Below, piece after piece: positions 1 to 13,256 of a stretch of 64,000 nucleotides of DNA; within the stretch, counting starts at the first letter, position 1, and every line of letters starts with the position of its first letter. This DNA is from Lineus longissimus (lineage: Eukaryota > Nemertea > Pilidiophora > Heteronemertea > Lineidae), in contig NC_088308.1 of the NCBI RefSeq assembly GCF_910592395.1, forward strand, positions 6,523,001-6,587,000. The letters are read 5' to 3'. A program made the position numbers and the translations under genes. A model generated the notes under the pieces. The model had not been told where the DNA came from and made no database searches. It was given only the letters and a program-made list of their open reading frames with translations.

Positions 1-3000
1 AATTTGACCGGACAGTTATTCAAAATGGCTGCAGTGTCCGTTGCCCTTTCGTACGCATGGTACCGAGATTATATTTGAATCTAAAGGCGGTGCCAACTAA
101 ATACTTCCAATGGAGATATGCATATTCAATTTTTATGTCTTTTTTCACATCAGACATGCCAGAGGTCATGGTATCTACTGATCATTATCTATTTAATAAA
201 TCATTTGGAACTGAGCTGTGCGAAACAAATTTGCAATAACTTAGCCCCCTGGTCTAGATCTACCCTGATTCGTGGTATTGTAATCACTTGCCCGGTCTAG
301 CTGGTGGCAACCATCATTTTTTTTCAATTCGTTCACTGCCAGAGCAATCATTTATTTTGCCTGTTGCACTTAACCAATTTTTTTTTAATCAGAAAAATCA
401 TTGAACTTGATTTAATTTTTCACAAAAATGCTTCTATATTGACCATAACATTAAAAAAATTAATTGATGTCTGAAGAATATCATGCAGTGCTCTGAGTAA
501 AAATTCGATCCTCTGTCGTTTTTGCCCCCCAATCGCCAAAATCTGCATGTTTCTGGTATATAACGATTCCAAACCCTGAAAATGCCAAACAGCTGCCCCA
601 CACGCTACGCTGTTGCATTCAAGTTACAGTACTCGTGTCATCTAGTGTTATGGTTGAGAGCCCTTTCGTTTCACAACGAGTTTGGCAGTGCTGATGAGAG
701 GTTTTTGGTTCAGAACGTGTTTGGCAGTGAAAAAGTCAAAACAATGACCCAGCCCTCTGGGATACCGTGACGGACAGATAGTTGCTCAAAAAAAGTCGCG
801 AAACTTACTAATATCGAGCGTCCACTCTTCCTTGGCGCAATCTCATTCTCTGATCCACCATCGTATAGTGAACAGTTAACGCCAAGTTAGTAAATAACCT
901 CTTTTGAACAGCCGAGTCCAGGGAGGTAAAGGAGGAATCAGCCCAATTAGGAATTTCGATCAGTCTTGTCATCCGCACTTAAGGCATTTGTATGATAGAT
1001 TACATTGACGTCTGGTTCAAAAAGCAACAACTCGTTCTTAGCCTTCTCTGGGGATAACATATTACAATGTGGCGAATATTTTGACGAATTTGATTAATAT
1101 AGCCTACGGCATCGGTGTCACCCTTAATAAGCAAGGTGGTGAACGACAAATGAAAACTGAGCCATCGAGATCAAAAAGCACGGTTACCGGACAGGTAATA
1201 ATGTGAAAACAGTTACGAATTCCAAAGAGAGGAAGTAGAGATACATGCCCCAAGCCGAGCAAAATATTATAAATTCACAGACTTCAGGTGTCCAGGATAT
1301 ACGTATCAAGGCTGAAGTAGTATTCTTTCGATATCATCATTCGGCTAAACTTGTCAAATCTAATAACAGGACTGATTTCAAGACATGATATTGTCTCAAT
1401 TACCCAACCCGAGTCTGTTTTTTATTCTTTTCACACGTTAGAAGGCAAACTACTTAGTGTGTATTATTAAGTGTATTATTGTTTATCTTGTGAATCAGTC
1501 GAGATTGCTCCTCGTAAACTCACCCCATAAAGACAGAGAATGGACCATTTGCCAAAAAACTCTCGGGCAGCTGGAAAGGAACCAGGCCAGCTCGCTACTG
1601 ACCGAACAAGGATAACAAGCTAAACCAAGGGGTCGCCCACGTGAGCTGAATTGAGCAGTCGTAATGGCAACCAAATGGGATATCATGCCAAATGGCTGTG
1701 AATTGTTTTATGTGGTGTCGGCGGTTGACAATATTCGCGGGTTAAACCGTCATGTGGGCAGAGGTGCGTTAACGTTAGGCCCAAAAATAGAATCTCTGGG
1801 GAACAAAATATTCTTTAATCCGACTCTTAGGTATGGGCGGTTGTCTCCATAGGACCACCCAGCATAATCTGTCAGAATATGGTAGAGCCGGGCACTTAGG
1901 GGAACATTTTCGACTGCTCTACCGGGATGATGGAGTCCATGCCATGCACCAGAATCGATCAAGCGCGAGCAGTGAAGTTTATTTAGGTATGACAAATTTA
2001 TTGCAAACTAGGAAATTCCACAAAGAAATCCCAAAGATCCCACAGCATCAGAACCTCATTTCGACATAGTGGAATCAACTTGTGTAAGGAACCGCTGAGA
2101 TAAACATTGCAATTGTGGGCTTATGATGTTCAGCTTCAAATTAAATTTCGCCGCTCCTCGCCTTAATTGGAAAAGGTGTATATGTCCGTTGTCAGTATAT
2201 GATACTCAGTTTTCAGGAAAATGACCTCACTAGAGGTCTGCTGCTTCCCAGAATTGCTGTAAAAAATATTCTATTTTTGTTCTTTTATGATACAGAAAAC
2301 TCATTACAAAACATTATTATGATTAGAAATGAATATCAATTATCGTGGTTTCCCAGACATCACTATCAAAACCTTTTCATATGCGTAAAAAAGGTAATAA
2401 AGAATGGTGGGCTTATGAATAAAGGATGTTAGTTTGACTGGCTATATATCAAACGTACAAAAGAATAGACATTAATGATACCCGAAGCTCCCTTAATAAC
2501 CCCAGTGTTTTATATATATGTCACCGCAAGTATAGCATCGCGCAGGGCTAATATCTGGTTTGCTTTACCAAACAAATTCGTATAAAAAGGAATAAAATGG
2601 TGACCGTTGTGTCAAGTGCCAGACATGCCAGAGGAGAGATGATATAAATCACGATATATCAGCTTTCTCAGCCTGAATTCTGACAACTGAATTTGACGTG
2701 GATATCTTTGGGCACAATGAAAGAAACAATAGCTTACTTGGTGTAGGTTTTGTGGCGCCATGCCGAGGTTCTCCAGAGCTTGCTATTACAATAGCTAGCA
2801 TTACATCGAGAACTAATGAAGATACTAGGATTGGTGGCCATTACAAGATTTCCTGTCAGTTTGTTTGTTCTTCTTCAGAGATCTCAAGACTTTTCAAAAG
2901 TCTCTTCACTTAGTATGATCAGTCCTCTCTGAGCTGAGAGCACACAGGGGCAATTTTACGCGAGAGCATGGTCAAGAGATCTACGACATGATTTAGAAAG

Positions 3001-3195
3001 TGACTAAAATGTTACAACCTCTGTTGGCGCCTTGCTTTACCAACTAAATTCGCATGGCAGCACGCTCTTCAGCCAACTTGACAAATGTAAGGTATGTGAC
3101 ATGTATGAGAGAGGTTACCTTTGGTGAAGGTGTACACTGAATGCGACCATAACCTTGACCTCTTGTGAAGGTCAGAAAGGCTGGACAGAAGAGTA
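1..3195. other. Non-coding stretch, nothing recognised
   Basis: Unique AT-rich DNA. Open frames on both strands are under 82 codons and stop often, and none resembles a known family. A 24-base motif beginning TTGCTTTACCAA occurs at 2560-2583 and again at 3032-3055 with two mismatches; this may be a dispersed-repeat trace. No tRNA, promoter cluster or transposon end is visible. Confidence 0.6.
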
Positions 3196-3330
3196 CATTG
3201 TAAACCGCAAAATTATTGCGTCTTTTTTGTTTGTTATTCGCGAAATTTTTCCAATGAAAAATGTTTTTTTCACGATATTTAATTTAGGAATCGAGGTTCT
3301 TCGCGAAATCCGCGGACTGAGTAAAAAATG
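3196..3330. mobile_element. Relic of a MITE with TGTAAACCGC end
   Basis: The segment opens with TGTAAACCGCAA (3199-3210), followed by a T-rich stretch with repeated TTCGCGAAAT and CCGCGGACTGAG motifs. The terminal motif recurs in inverse orientation as GCGGTTTACA at 13651, 16941 and 27965. Short non-autonomous elements with repeated TTCGCGAA blocks and CTGTAAA-type ends are widespread in marine invertebrate genomes (recalled knowledge, not searched). The opposite terminus is not recognisable, so this looks like a truncated or decayed copy. No target-site duplication was seen. Confidence 0.45.
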
Positions 3331-6300
3331 TTTTTGAAAGTTGATAGTATTTTTTTCAAAGGCCTCGTTTCTGGATTGCTTGTAATGCAATGCACACTTT
3401 AGTCTAGTGTTTTTTGCCTGCGTGCTATTTCGTCTCACTAATTACTTAATGGTAAAGAGTTGCCAGTAAATCTTCCTCAGTAAAGTATTTTATAGTAAAA
3501 AAATTGAATGAAATAAGAGCTAAATTTGATCTCAATTTGCATAATTTGCAGACGAATAATTGGTGCGTTAACACTGGTTATTGTGACAAAAATCGTGTTT
3601 AAGAGCAATAAAATAGATTTAATGTACCGCGGGGAACACAAATTGGTGAACAAGATCTAATAAAGCCTAGCAGAATTACATGATGCCTATTTTCTTTTGA
3701 AAAATACTGATGTGACCAATTTTACTATTTTATTAGTTTGCGTGTGTAAAGGTTCCACAACAGAAAAAGTGTTCGGGGGGGGGGAGACTTGTAGTGCCCA
3801 CTCAGGCAACTCAATTCTTGCTTGAGAGAAACATCTCCTTCATTAAATTTTAGGACTTTATTACGTAATGATTTACAATAGTAGAGTTAGAACGCAGACA
3901 TTACTGCTATTGCTGAATGAGCAACCGGGCCTTGCATTGGTTACGTACATGTATGCAGCGACGTACATTGTATGTACGTACATACAGTTTTCATCTAATG
4001 GTTCAAAGAGGCACCAATAATTGTGTCACGCAATCACATCATCAATACCGTAACGGTACGTACAACATTAATAGGAAGGCCATCAAAAACTCATCAGTAT
4101 GATTGTTGTAATCAATTCGAAGTCGAATAAAGTTCACGCCAAGGTCATTGACACATAAGAATGTGAACAACATTTCTTCACTTTATGACCAAGAAGGTAT
4201 ATCACTGTGTTCTTGTGATCTAGACATAAAGTGATTTTCTCCCGGCCTCCTGATTGCAAGTTTTCCTCAAAGGACCGACATGTGTTAGATGGTAGTTATA
4301 ATCCAATACTAACGTCCTACAGTCATCATTAGGTGTTGGTTTGCTGCGGTATCTATCATATTTGCAATCGATGTTAGAATTGGCTCACCTCGACATGTCA
4401 TTAAAAAAACGGAGTGGCATTTTCACAGCCCCAAAAACGATATCCCTCTGGAAAGCATTTGCATAACGGAGAACGTTTCATGAATCATCCAGAGAGCACG
4501 GAAATCTATTTGTAATGAAAGGGATTGAGAGCCTGAGCCAAATCAACAGATGACTAACAGCGACCAGACAATAATAAAAAATCTATAGATCAATGGGCCT
4601 CGTTCTCTAAGTTCGCAGCATTTCAATCGTCAAGCGCCGTAGTTACAGCTTATGCCATCTTACAGGAGATGCTGTAACAATTTTTGTTTAATTCAGCCAT
4701 TTGTTTGACTAAGATTCTTGTCCACATAATGTTTTAAGTATTTGCAAGGGTTTGCCTTTTCCTGGTTCTGTGGCAATCCCGCGCAGGGGATCCTCACCAG
4801 AATTTTGCGGAGGTGTGCCACTCATGAGGATGATTCGAAAGGCCGGCTGTGATGTTCGAGGCTACGATTTGTCATGAGAAATGCCACGGTGCAAAGCCTT
4901 CCTACATTACAAGCCATTATGTAGGGCAGCTTGAACGGTTTGCGCCATTATCAATGCACATAACGACGCTGTTAAGACAGGCTGTCATGGGTCCAGATGA
5001 ATTAATAATGTATTGCCAATAAAATTAATTTATTAGCCGATTAATTTATTAGGTGCACTGCCTACTTCGTTTTATAGCCACTGAACATTGCCATCTGTTA
5101 GCAAGTCCAACATTTTTTATAAACATTAAACATGATGAAAACAAGGAGCGGACTTTTAATGAGAAAGCTCAAGAGGCAGATGCATTGTCCTCTGCATAGC
5201 CATGATTTGTTTTCATCGGCAATCTTTGCCTATACTTTTTATGCTCGGAAATGGTCGGGAGAACTGCTCGGCTGTTTGAAGATCGCTGAAAGGGCTCCTT
5301 GTGGATGGATTTGCCAGAGTAATCGATTGGCTAAAACTTTGGTTTCCCGCGGTTTCTTTACCACTTCTCGAACACCACGAGTCAGAACGTTCGAATATTC
5401 AAGTATCCCATATCGTATCACGGTGTCTCACATAACATTTAAGAAAATATGGGAACGTTTTATGTAGTTCAGATGCTCTCACTGTTGACATGTTGTCGTT
5501 CGAACCAATCCGATCACTCGGATTAAAATGGGTCACGTGGTTGGTTAAATCAATGTAAATTAGGTCTTCTTCATTATAACATACTGCTGAGTGCAAATAG
5601 CATTAGTTGGGTTCAGTTTCAATTTCGTCATCTTTGTCAGGTATGTGTTAAAATATGTTGTCACAGTTTATGTTAATGTGTGAATATGTACCCGTGCGTA
5701 ATTAACAACACGAGTTGCATATTAGCGCGCTAACACTAATCAAACAAGACAGAAAACTACTCCCATTATTTATGTGATGGTCCCACGGGTCGATAGCGCA
5801 ATATAATATCCAATGAAGTCATTGCATTTTCTAAATCTGCCGATTCATATCAGAGTGCTTATGAGAGCGATGTCGATGAGGTAAAAACTCGCAATCGTTA
5901 TTAGGAAGGAACTGTTTATACCCAAGGGCTTAGGCTGCGGATGCGGGGCGCACTAGATGCATATCCCACCCCGGTGGAGGGCACTATGATTTATGGCAAT
6001 TATCTTCGGAAGCACTATAGTCATCGTGAGACAATACAATAGTTTGCTGCGTGCGTTGGAAGAGGAAAACAATTACAAAATATCTCTCTCACTGTGGCCA
6101 CATTGGGCTCTTGCAATACAAAAATCCAACAATCTACCAAAATGTACGGAAATCTTTCAGACAAAAATAGCGGGTATACCCGGTACTAATGGATCAGAAA
6201 AGGAACATATTGAAAGAGTAACAGCATAAGGAATAACAACACAAGTTTTTTTTTATAGCAAATATTCTGTAAATATATTGGCACTTAAATCTTACCCTAA

Positions 6301-7340
6301 GCGGAATTTTTCTATTGTCGTTGCGCTTGCGATTTAACCAAGTCAACAAGAAACCAGACAATTTCAAAGGAAATGAGTTATCAATATCTGTCATCAAGAA
6401 AAATGCGATACTTCCCCCAAATTCACCATGAGCTAAACATACACTGTTTGCCTTTTATGTCCCACATTCTGGAGACAGGTCATTTGTCACCAGGGAAATA
6501 AGGCACTAACGGTTATACAGTAAAAATAAGACCAAGACTATCGATCATAATATGTGTATTTTTTATATCTTGATTCACGGCGGATTGCTTGTCATGGTTT
6601 CCAACATGTTTCATATCAACCGGTTGTCCTAGAAACAATGTTTGCAGAAAAGCAATTAATCACTGGTTTCTGCCAAGGCGGCCAGTAATCCATTGTTTAT
6701 TGTAATAATCTCCAATATCTAACATGAGACTTGGAACTACTCAGCGACTTAGTGCTGACGCTACATCAGGATAACGTACGCTTTGTCACTAGTAAACATA
6801 TTCTCTGACCACTCTTTTGAAAAATGATTTTATGTACTCGCTTCAACTTTGCAGTTGTGGCTTCTCATACTGGTGGGATACTGTTGACCAGAAATTACCG
6901 GTGATCCAGGAAAATAGAAATGCAGTCTCCCGCTATTTCAGTTTCAGAATCCATGCATCATCATATACAGTGTGCTCCGCATATGTCGGAACAGTTTTAG
7001 ATTCTTCAAAAGATCTGTCATCCTTGGAAATGACCCAAGTCCGACCTCCGGCTATGATGTCCCAGCACTCTGGGTGATCACCTCGCAGTTGCAACAGTCA
7101 TGCCGTACCCGAACGCCTATCACCAGCAACCGTAATGGCATTTCTAGCAGTCCACCTAATGCGAAAACTTCATGACCAGAATGCTGAGTGCAAACATTAT
7201 CCCACAGTCTTTTTTGATGCAACATGGAAATTATTCTGCATAATCTCCGTTCGTAACGGAAGGCAACGTTTCCAATTTACGACAAACTCAAGCCTTTATA
7301 GGTTACCATGGGAAAAAGAATTTTTTAAAATCTCCTTTAA
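3331..7340. other. Non-coding stretch, no gene recognised
   Basis: A run of ten G sits at 3775-3784. A weak hairpin lies near 4179-4235, with arms TCACTTTATG and CATAAAGTGA and an inner CAAGAA/TTCTTG pair; its asymmetric loops do not fit a microRNA precursor. The longest frame, 5132-5467 on the plus strand (111 codons), has no recognisable domain, no supporting promoter and no clear splice context. I treat it as chance. Confidence 0.55.
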
Positions 7341-7664
7341 TTTGATGGATTGCACGGTTCTGGCAGCGTTGTCTATCTTTATGATGACGTTGTAAATCAA
7401 AACTTCCTTATCACTGGTATACTGGTCTTTGGTGATATCACCCCAACAGAAAGTGACACATTGCACCTTAGACATATCTTCATTTCTCGAAGGACAGGTT
7501 GACAGAAAGCCCTGGATGGAATAGGAATAATTCGTTCTGTAAGGTTAGAAAACGTTACTCTTCTTGTTGATATAGATTTTGAACGCACGAGTTATGAAGA
7601 TTTGCCAAAATTCCAAAAGAGCACAAATCGTTATTTTACATTTCTTCATAATTTTGCATGTTAA
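7341..7664 (+). other. Broken open frame, 107 codons with one in-frame TGA
   Basis: One plus-strand frame runs from 7341 to a TAA at 7662-7664 with a single internal TGA at 7500-7502. The translation includes LYDDVVNQNF before the stop and LENVTLLVDIDFERTSYEDL after it, and it looks compositionally protein-like. I do not recognise the family. It could be a decayed exon or transposon fragment. A chance origin is quite possible, because a window of this size should contain a few such runs. Confidence 0.15.
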
Positions 7665-10600
7665 ATCGCACCGTTCCTTGGCGACGTCCGGCATTTTACC
7701 AATAACATAAGCAGATCTGGCGGTACTTTAGACGCCATTACCAAAAAGCTTGTTGTTCCACCTCATACTGAACTTACAGCGGTATTGCCTCCGTAGCTTC
7801 CGCCGATACGAGCAGATGCACACCGTGGCGTAGCTCCCCTCGACACCCCTAGTCCTGAATACCGTACGGTGCATGGTAGCGCTGTCTTTGAAGAAGAATC
7901 GGCTTACCTTGGCAAAAGCCCGTTAACCAGGCCTCGATAGCGACCAAGTAGGCCTAGCATGCACACATGTCCTTAGTCTGATAGAGATCAAGGGAACCAG
8001 ATATCCTACTGGGTAATCCCATTTGATCTGCATCGATCATTCTGCCTCCTCCAATAACCTAAATCAGCGGCGAAATATTATACAGGAAGAAAGAAGACGT
8101 TCACTGCGCGATTTGATGTTTCTTGATTGAGTGGCGTAAAAGGCGCAACCCAATTTCAGAACATGTGGCGGTATTCCACCATATTTCGATCCATCACAAT
8201 AAGAGTCATGTTGGCTTACCCCTTGTGGGATGATCCTGATCCGTTTCTTTTTCTACTTTAATCTTTGAAATGTACGTCAATTTCTACCCATGCTAGAGAA
8301 TTTTGCAATCAGTTCATTTCTTAGCTGAGGAGGAACGTTTTGACACAGCTCTAACCGCCAAATTTTGTGGCCTGCTCCATTACTAGTGGCAACGATGCCG
8401 CCGATGACAAAAGGCCGTATATCCTGCGCTACCACTAGTATCATGCATTTTCTAGAGCTTTTAGCCTCCAATGCCACTCTTCAATCCATACTTAAGAGAT
8501 AGACAAGCTTTCGCACCATCTTAATCAATTAGGATACATTTCACTTGCTCCTTGCGGCTCAGCACTGATCTGCAGCTTAACAAGCCAGACCTGTCCATCA
8601 GAAACCGATCGATAGATAAAGATCTATTAGCAGTCCTTTTAAGTCGAGACATCCAAGCATTTTTTCTGGGTGCTCAGCGGTGTATGGATTCAGCCGGTAA
8701 TGCATTTACCTTGTGTCGTTCCGGGGGACAGAATATTTGTGGTGTAATGCTTGACTCGGCCAACGATTTTGTTGTGGTTTGTGTCGAATGACTGTCCCAT
8801 GTCTCTATGAGGGCATCGATCATCTTGACCTACAAGGTCACAATAAGAGATGATGCATCATAACCCCTTTACATCAAGGGCTATGAACATATGCATCGCC
8901 ATTAGTTCGAAACCAGAGACCAGGTTGTATACGGGATATTTGACACCGGATCGTTCTTATGCACGCATGCCAACTTTAATATTTGATATTTCTTTATCTG
9001 ACACTGTCATTGTAGGCTTACGTTCTAGCATATTCATCCTTGTTCACAAACATGATAAACTAGCGTAGAAAACACGACTCTCCAATAAGTGGAGTCGCGT
9101 GATTAATTCAGCATAATCGACAAGAAGGACCAGAACTGTTGATAGGTAGAGCTGACTGTTTAATTGACACTACGTCACACTTCACACTAGGATTTTTTCC
9201 ATTGATTCGAGACGTTACAATTGCATGATAGTTAAGCTGCGTGCGTGCCAACTCCGCGGAATAAGGAGCACTTTTTCCCGCATCAATGCAAGAAGCGTTC
9301 TGTTGACGCCCGCTTGCATTGCGGAGATCTCTGAGAAAAGATATCCATTGATTCACACAAGAAGCATTTTGCTGGTATAAGATGCATTGGAGAGCATGTT
9401 TTTACAGCCTTCTCCGGTCTTCTTTTAGATATACCGATTCGTATGGAATCGTGATGAAGTTCTTTAGAACTGTATTTGCCCCAAACCGAACAGTGGTTAT
9501 TAGTAGTTGTTAATACTAATATCTGCTTATACTTTAAATAAAGTAAGGATTGCTGTGGATATCATCATGGGCTTAAAACTGTACATAATACCATTCTAAA
9601 ACATATTGGTTGCAATGTTTCTAACGTTTGCTACGTTCAATATACAGCACCTACCTTTGGCCGTATAGAGCGGATTTGGTTTCGCAACCATAACCGCTTG
9701 GGTTAGTACAAAATTTGAAAGGACTTGAAAAAAACACACCGTCAAAATCAAATTTCAATCTTTTGTTTGAGGCATTTTGGAAAAAGAATTCGATACGTAA
9801 TTCAAGTCACTACTGTCTGCTCTGATTATCCCGCCGAATTCCGATCGGCTGGAGCCATCATTTCGACCAAAACCTCGGTGATTGAAGCGCCTAAAATTTG
9901 GCCTCTATTCTAACTCCTCAAAATTTTTTGGCAAAAGTGGAGAAAGTTTTACGGACAAAATATTTACTTTATCTCATTATGATCACTGGCGATGGCCTTT
10001 GAAAAGTACCCAGAGGGGTCCCATCAAAATGTCTAAGTTCTGCTTCCATCTCGTATAACTACGATTATTCCATCCAAACAGCAATGTGATCTCCATCCTT
10101 TAACAATGAGGAAACTGAGCTAGGCATTGTCGGCAACCGCGTGAGATGGCTTATACCAGGAACACCATGTAAACATTATGGCGTTCTTCATGTTTCCCCT
10201 TATTAGTAACTGATATGGCCTTAATGAAACGCTGTGAATGGTTTGAGAATGAGGAGAGCGCGGTATCGGTTTTTCCCTTGGGGGTGGGTTCATCAGCCGG
10301 TCGTTGGCTACCACTCGAAAAACATATTTATCTAGTATTCTTGGCTCGGAGAAGTTTATCTTTCATCCACGTTCTTATCAGCAATGCATCATAACACAAA
10401 ACAATATTGGATGATATTTGTTGTTGGTTCTCAGTAGTGCATCAAAAATGTCTTGCTGCATAACTGGGGTCTTCTCCGTCCAACCGAACTTGGCAGCAGG
10501 TGAATGTAGATTGGCGCATGCGGTTCAATGGAATATTGAACTATTGTACAATCTGATGAAGCGACCACAAGTTAAGGATTATTGTTGATTTATTATCATT

Positions 10601-11753
10601 GCCTGACTACAGGGAACAATCACGGCGAAGGTAGGATAATTGATGCCATAAAAAGAGAAGATAATGGCGCGAACTCCTATTCATCATGCTACACCTAAGC
10701 CTCAAATGGGATATTCATCTAGGGTTTTTTTCAATGAAAAGACTCAATGCTTCCTGAATGGCCGAGTAGACGAGGGAACAATATTTTTTCTAGAGTCTCT
10801 TGAGGTGGCTTATGTCATTGAGATGCCCTGATGAGGTCCCTTTTACCAAAGTCCGCTTCCTGAGGAGGAAGCAAGCGGATAAAAGCATGCTATATATAAC
10901 ACCAGCATAGCGTCGATTTGTTGATACGAATCCGTGTTGCTTGCAGTTTTATGAAGTCGTTTGATTTCGAAACGAAGACGAGGAACAGTGGCAATATATT
11001 TTCTTGATACTATAAAAGTATTGCCAACAAAACATTTCATAGCAATTTAACTGTGCGGGTATTTCATTGCTGACAAAGTGACAAGGTGTATTAATAAAAT
11101 TTATACACTTTAAAAATGATACTACCGCTCATTCAAGGCATTATACATGTATGGCCTTCACTTAAACCACTGCACGCTAACTCAATTTATTCGAATTTAA
11201 CTTCATTGACCTTGGATATCGCATGGTCAACTATCAAATCTCGTACACGAATGAAATTTCCTTGAAACTAATCAAATCCTTATCATGCAATCCAGTCATC
11301 ACATTTGAACAATGATGGATATCTCCACGCTTCAATCGGATTACATTCGGCGCGAAGAGCTAAATTGATGCTAGGAACCACGTTACAATGAGATTAAACT
11401 TGGAAAGATACGAAAACGTGGCCGCGTTAAATACATCGCTTATAAGTGTAGAAGGAGGGAGAATCGGCCGATATTGATAAGTGATCTCATTCCACCTTGA
11501 TATGGTTTTGACTCTGTCCTCATGAGACCAATTTTGGATGAATTGAAATTCTAAACAAAAACGACGTCGGGTTTTCTTCATGCAACTTTGTTGTGATATA
11601 GACGTGTTTTTTTCGCTTTTGCTTTTTACACCAAAATATGTCATGTTGGGCTAAAGTTTTGTTTTGTACATGGGAGTTAATAAATTAAGAAATCAGACAT
11701 AATCTCATACTCTTTCGTAGCTGCCTTGTTGTCTCTATAGCCTCAGTCATGTC
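7665..11753. other. Non-coding stretch, no gene recognised
   Basis: Short frames only (94 codons or fewer). The 12-mer GGTTTCGCAACC at 9678-9689 matches the arm of the 118-bp foldback element at 13139, so it may be the end of a decayed relative. A small hairpin with CGACTC/GAGTCG arms lies near 9075-9100. It does not match the histone 3' stem-loop consensus. Nothing else is identifiable. Confidence 0.55.
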
Positions 11754-11961
11754 AGTATCACTGACGCTGAAAGGGTGGATGTCGTCCTGGGTGCCGACAA
11801 ATGGTACCCAGGTTCGAGATCGACTGGACAATAAGCACCCTGGGTGCTATTACACTAGACAAACAGCACCCAGCTTCTTTTTGACTGGCTTACGGATCTT
11901 AGGGACGAGGACGTTTCTTGCAATCTCGTTTTATCTCCACCCTTTCAGCGTCACTGACACT
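11754..11961. mobile_element. 208-bp MITE-like element with about 26-bp terminal inverted repeats
   Basis: The left end reads AGTATCACTGACGCTGAAAG and continues GGGTGGA. The reverse complement of the right end reads AGTGTCAGTGACGCTGAAAG and continues GGGTGGA, giving 24 of 26 matches. The interior has no open frame of note but holds further inverted repeats (CCTGGGT/ACCCAGG near 11788-11815, and AGCACCC-type repeats). This structure fits a non-autonomous DNA transposon. I see no clear target-site duplication, so the superfamily cannot be named. The track of 88 codons crossing it spans both TIRs and is not a gene. Confidence 0.75.
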
Positions 11962-13138
11962 ATTAGTTACATTGTATGTGTGTTTAAGGAAGTGTTTGTG
12001 TCGTGTCTGTGCTAAATCATCAGTTTTGGGTTTGGTACGTTCTGTCTTAGAGTAACAGCCTAAAGTGCTGTCAAGGACAAGTCCGTGGTTCTGTTTTGGC
12101 GAGTGAAGTATTGTCGGTGCTGAGTTAGAGCAGTAGCGGGTAGCACTCTATCTTGAAGAAATACCCAATCTAATGCCTAATGATTGTGACCGAGTTGGTG
12201 AGATGATGTTGAAATAATGACAACTTATCCTTGATGTTGCCTATTGGGAGACACGTCCCATCTTGTAATAATTTTTTTAATGCATCATTCCTGGTTTCTA
12301 TCATTTGTGCTTCATCCACGCTTCTCATGGGTGTCATCTTACACGTGGTGATAGCATGGATTAATCAAGCAATGACACCGGTTAAGGCCGATGTGATCAT
12401 GATGCTAAACTGGGACAAGTATTGTTGGAGAAGGAAACTAACTGCGGGAGTATGTATTATGTCAAGAAGTGGTACATCCATATTGCCTCTTCGATTATCC
12501 AGTCTTTGACATAAATCAGCCACTATTGTAGGCCGGCAATGGTTTTCCAGAATTCTCCTCTGCTCGCGATATTTCCCCATATTTCAGAATCTCCTGCCGA
12601 ACTTGTAAATCCTTACAGCACGCCTTCTCTCAGAGTTCCCCTGTATCGCACCAATCGATGGTATCATGTATCTGCGAATTCCATCAGAGAGCCCAAGTCT
12701 TTGCTCAGTCCCTAACAAGATTAGCCTCAAATCACTTCTCAGCTCCATTCATCGTTTACTTGTGCGTTATCTCGATCGCCCTCGGAGTACAGACTCCCTA
12801 AGCTGACAAAAACATCTGTCCGGGTGGCTGCTGATGCCGGGTCATCTGTAAACCACGAAATGACTAGATGTAATCGAAACGAAAAACATGTAGAAAGTAA
12901 CTCATGTAGCAGATTAGAGTGGTATGATGACATTGGTTCGAATGACAGAGGAAACTCAAGCGTAACAGCAATTTATGTTCTGCAGCCTCTCTGTAGCAGA
13001 AAATCACCTATCAAACAAACATTACGGTGTTGAAAAGTTCGTCTTTTGGTTTAAGAAGTTTCTTTTGTAACGCAGTCTTTTATCTTATAAATTTCTTTAT
13101 TATCGCATAACAATTGTATATTCTACTGCTTGTTCATA
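11962..13138. other. Non-coding stretch between two foldback elements
   Basis: Unique DNA with short frames on both strands (92 codons or fewer) and no recognisable product. No repeats or promoter-like signals were seen. Confidence 0.5.
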
Positions 13139-13256
13139 GTGAGGTTTCGTAACCATCCGGTTAGGCCCTACGACGACGTTTGTCTATTGTTCGGGTGAAC
13201 TCACACAATAGATAAACGTCGTCGTAGGGCCTAACCGGGTGGTTGCGAAACCTCAC
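13139..13256. mobile_element. 118-bp near-perfect palindromic MITE, TA target duplication
   Basis: The arms (13139-13190 and 13205-13256) begin GTGAGGTTTCG and match over about 52 bases with three mismatches, all transitions (T/C or A/G). The 14-base centre itself contains GTGA-AC-TCAC, so almost the whole element folds back. TA dinucleotides flank it at 13137-13138 and 13257-13258, consistent with a TA target-site duplication, as in Tc1/mariner or PIF/Harbinger-type insertions. No coding capacity. The near identity of the arms suggests either recent origin or arm homogenisation. Confidence 0.85.

Noticed and set aside
151-2634. Exact 15-mer CAGACATGCCAGAGG at 151 and 2620
   Set aside because: One or two shared 15-mers are expected by chance in 64 kb, and the flanks do not match.
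4179-4235. Hairpin as a microRNA precursor
   Set aside because: Asymmetric loops and short paired blocks do not fit a precursor; no known mature sequence recognised.
5132-5467. 111-codon plus frame as a gene
   Set aside because: No recognisable domain or promoter; length is within chance expectation.
9075-9105. Hairpin as a histone 3' stem-loop
   Set aside because: The sequence does not match the histone stem-loop consensus and no histone gene is near.
11749-12015. 88-codon plus frame
   Set aside because: It spans both TIRs of the 208-bp MITE.
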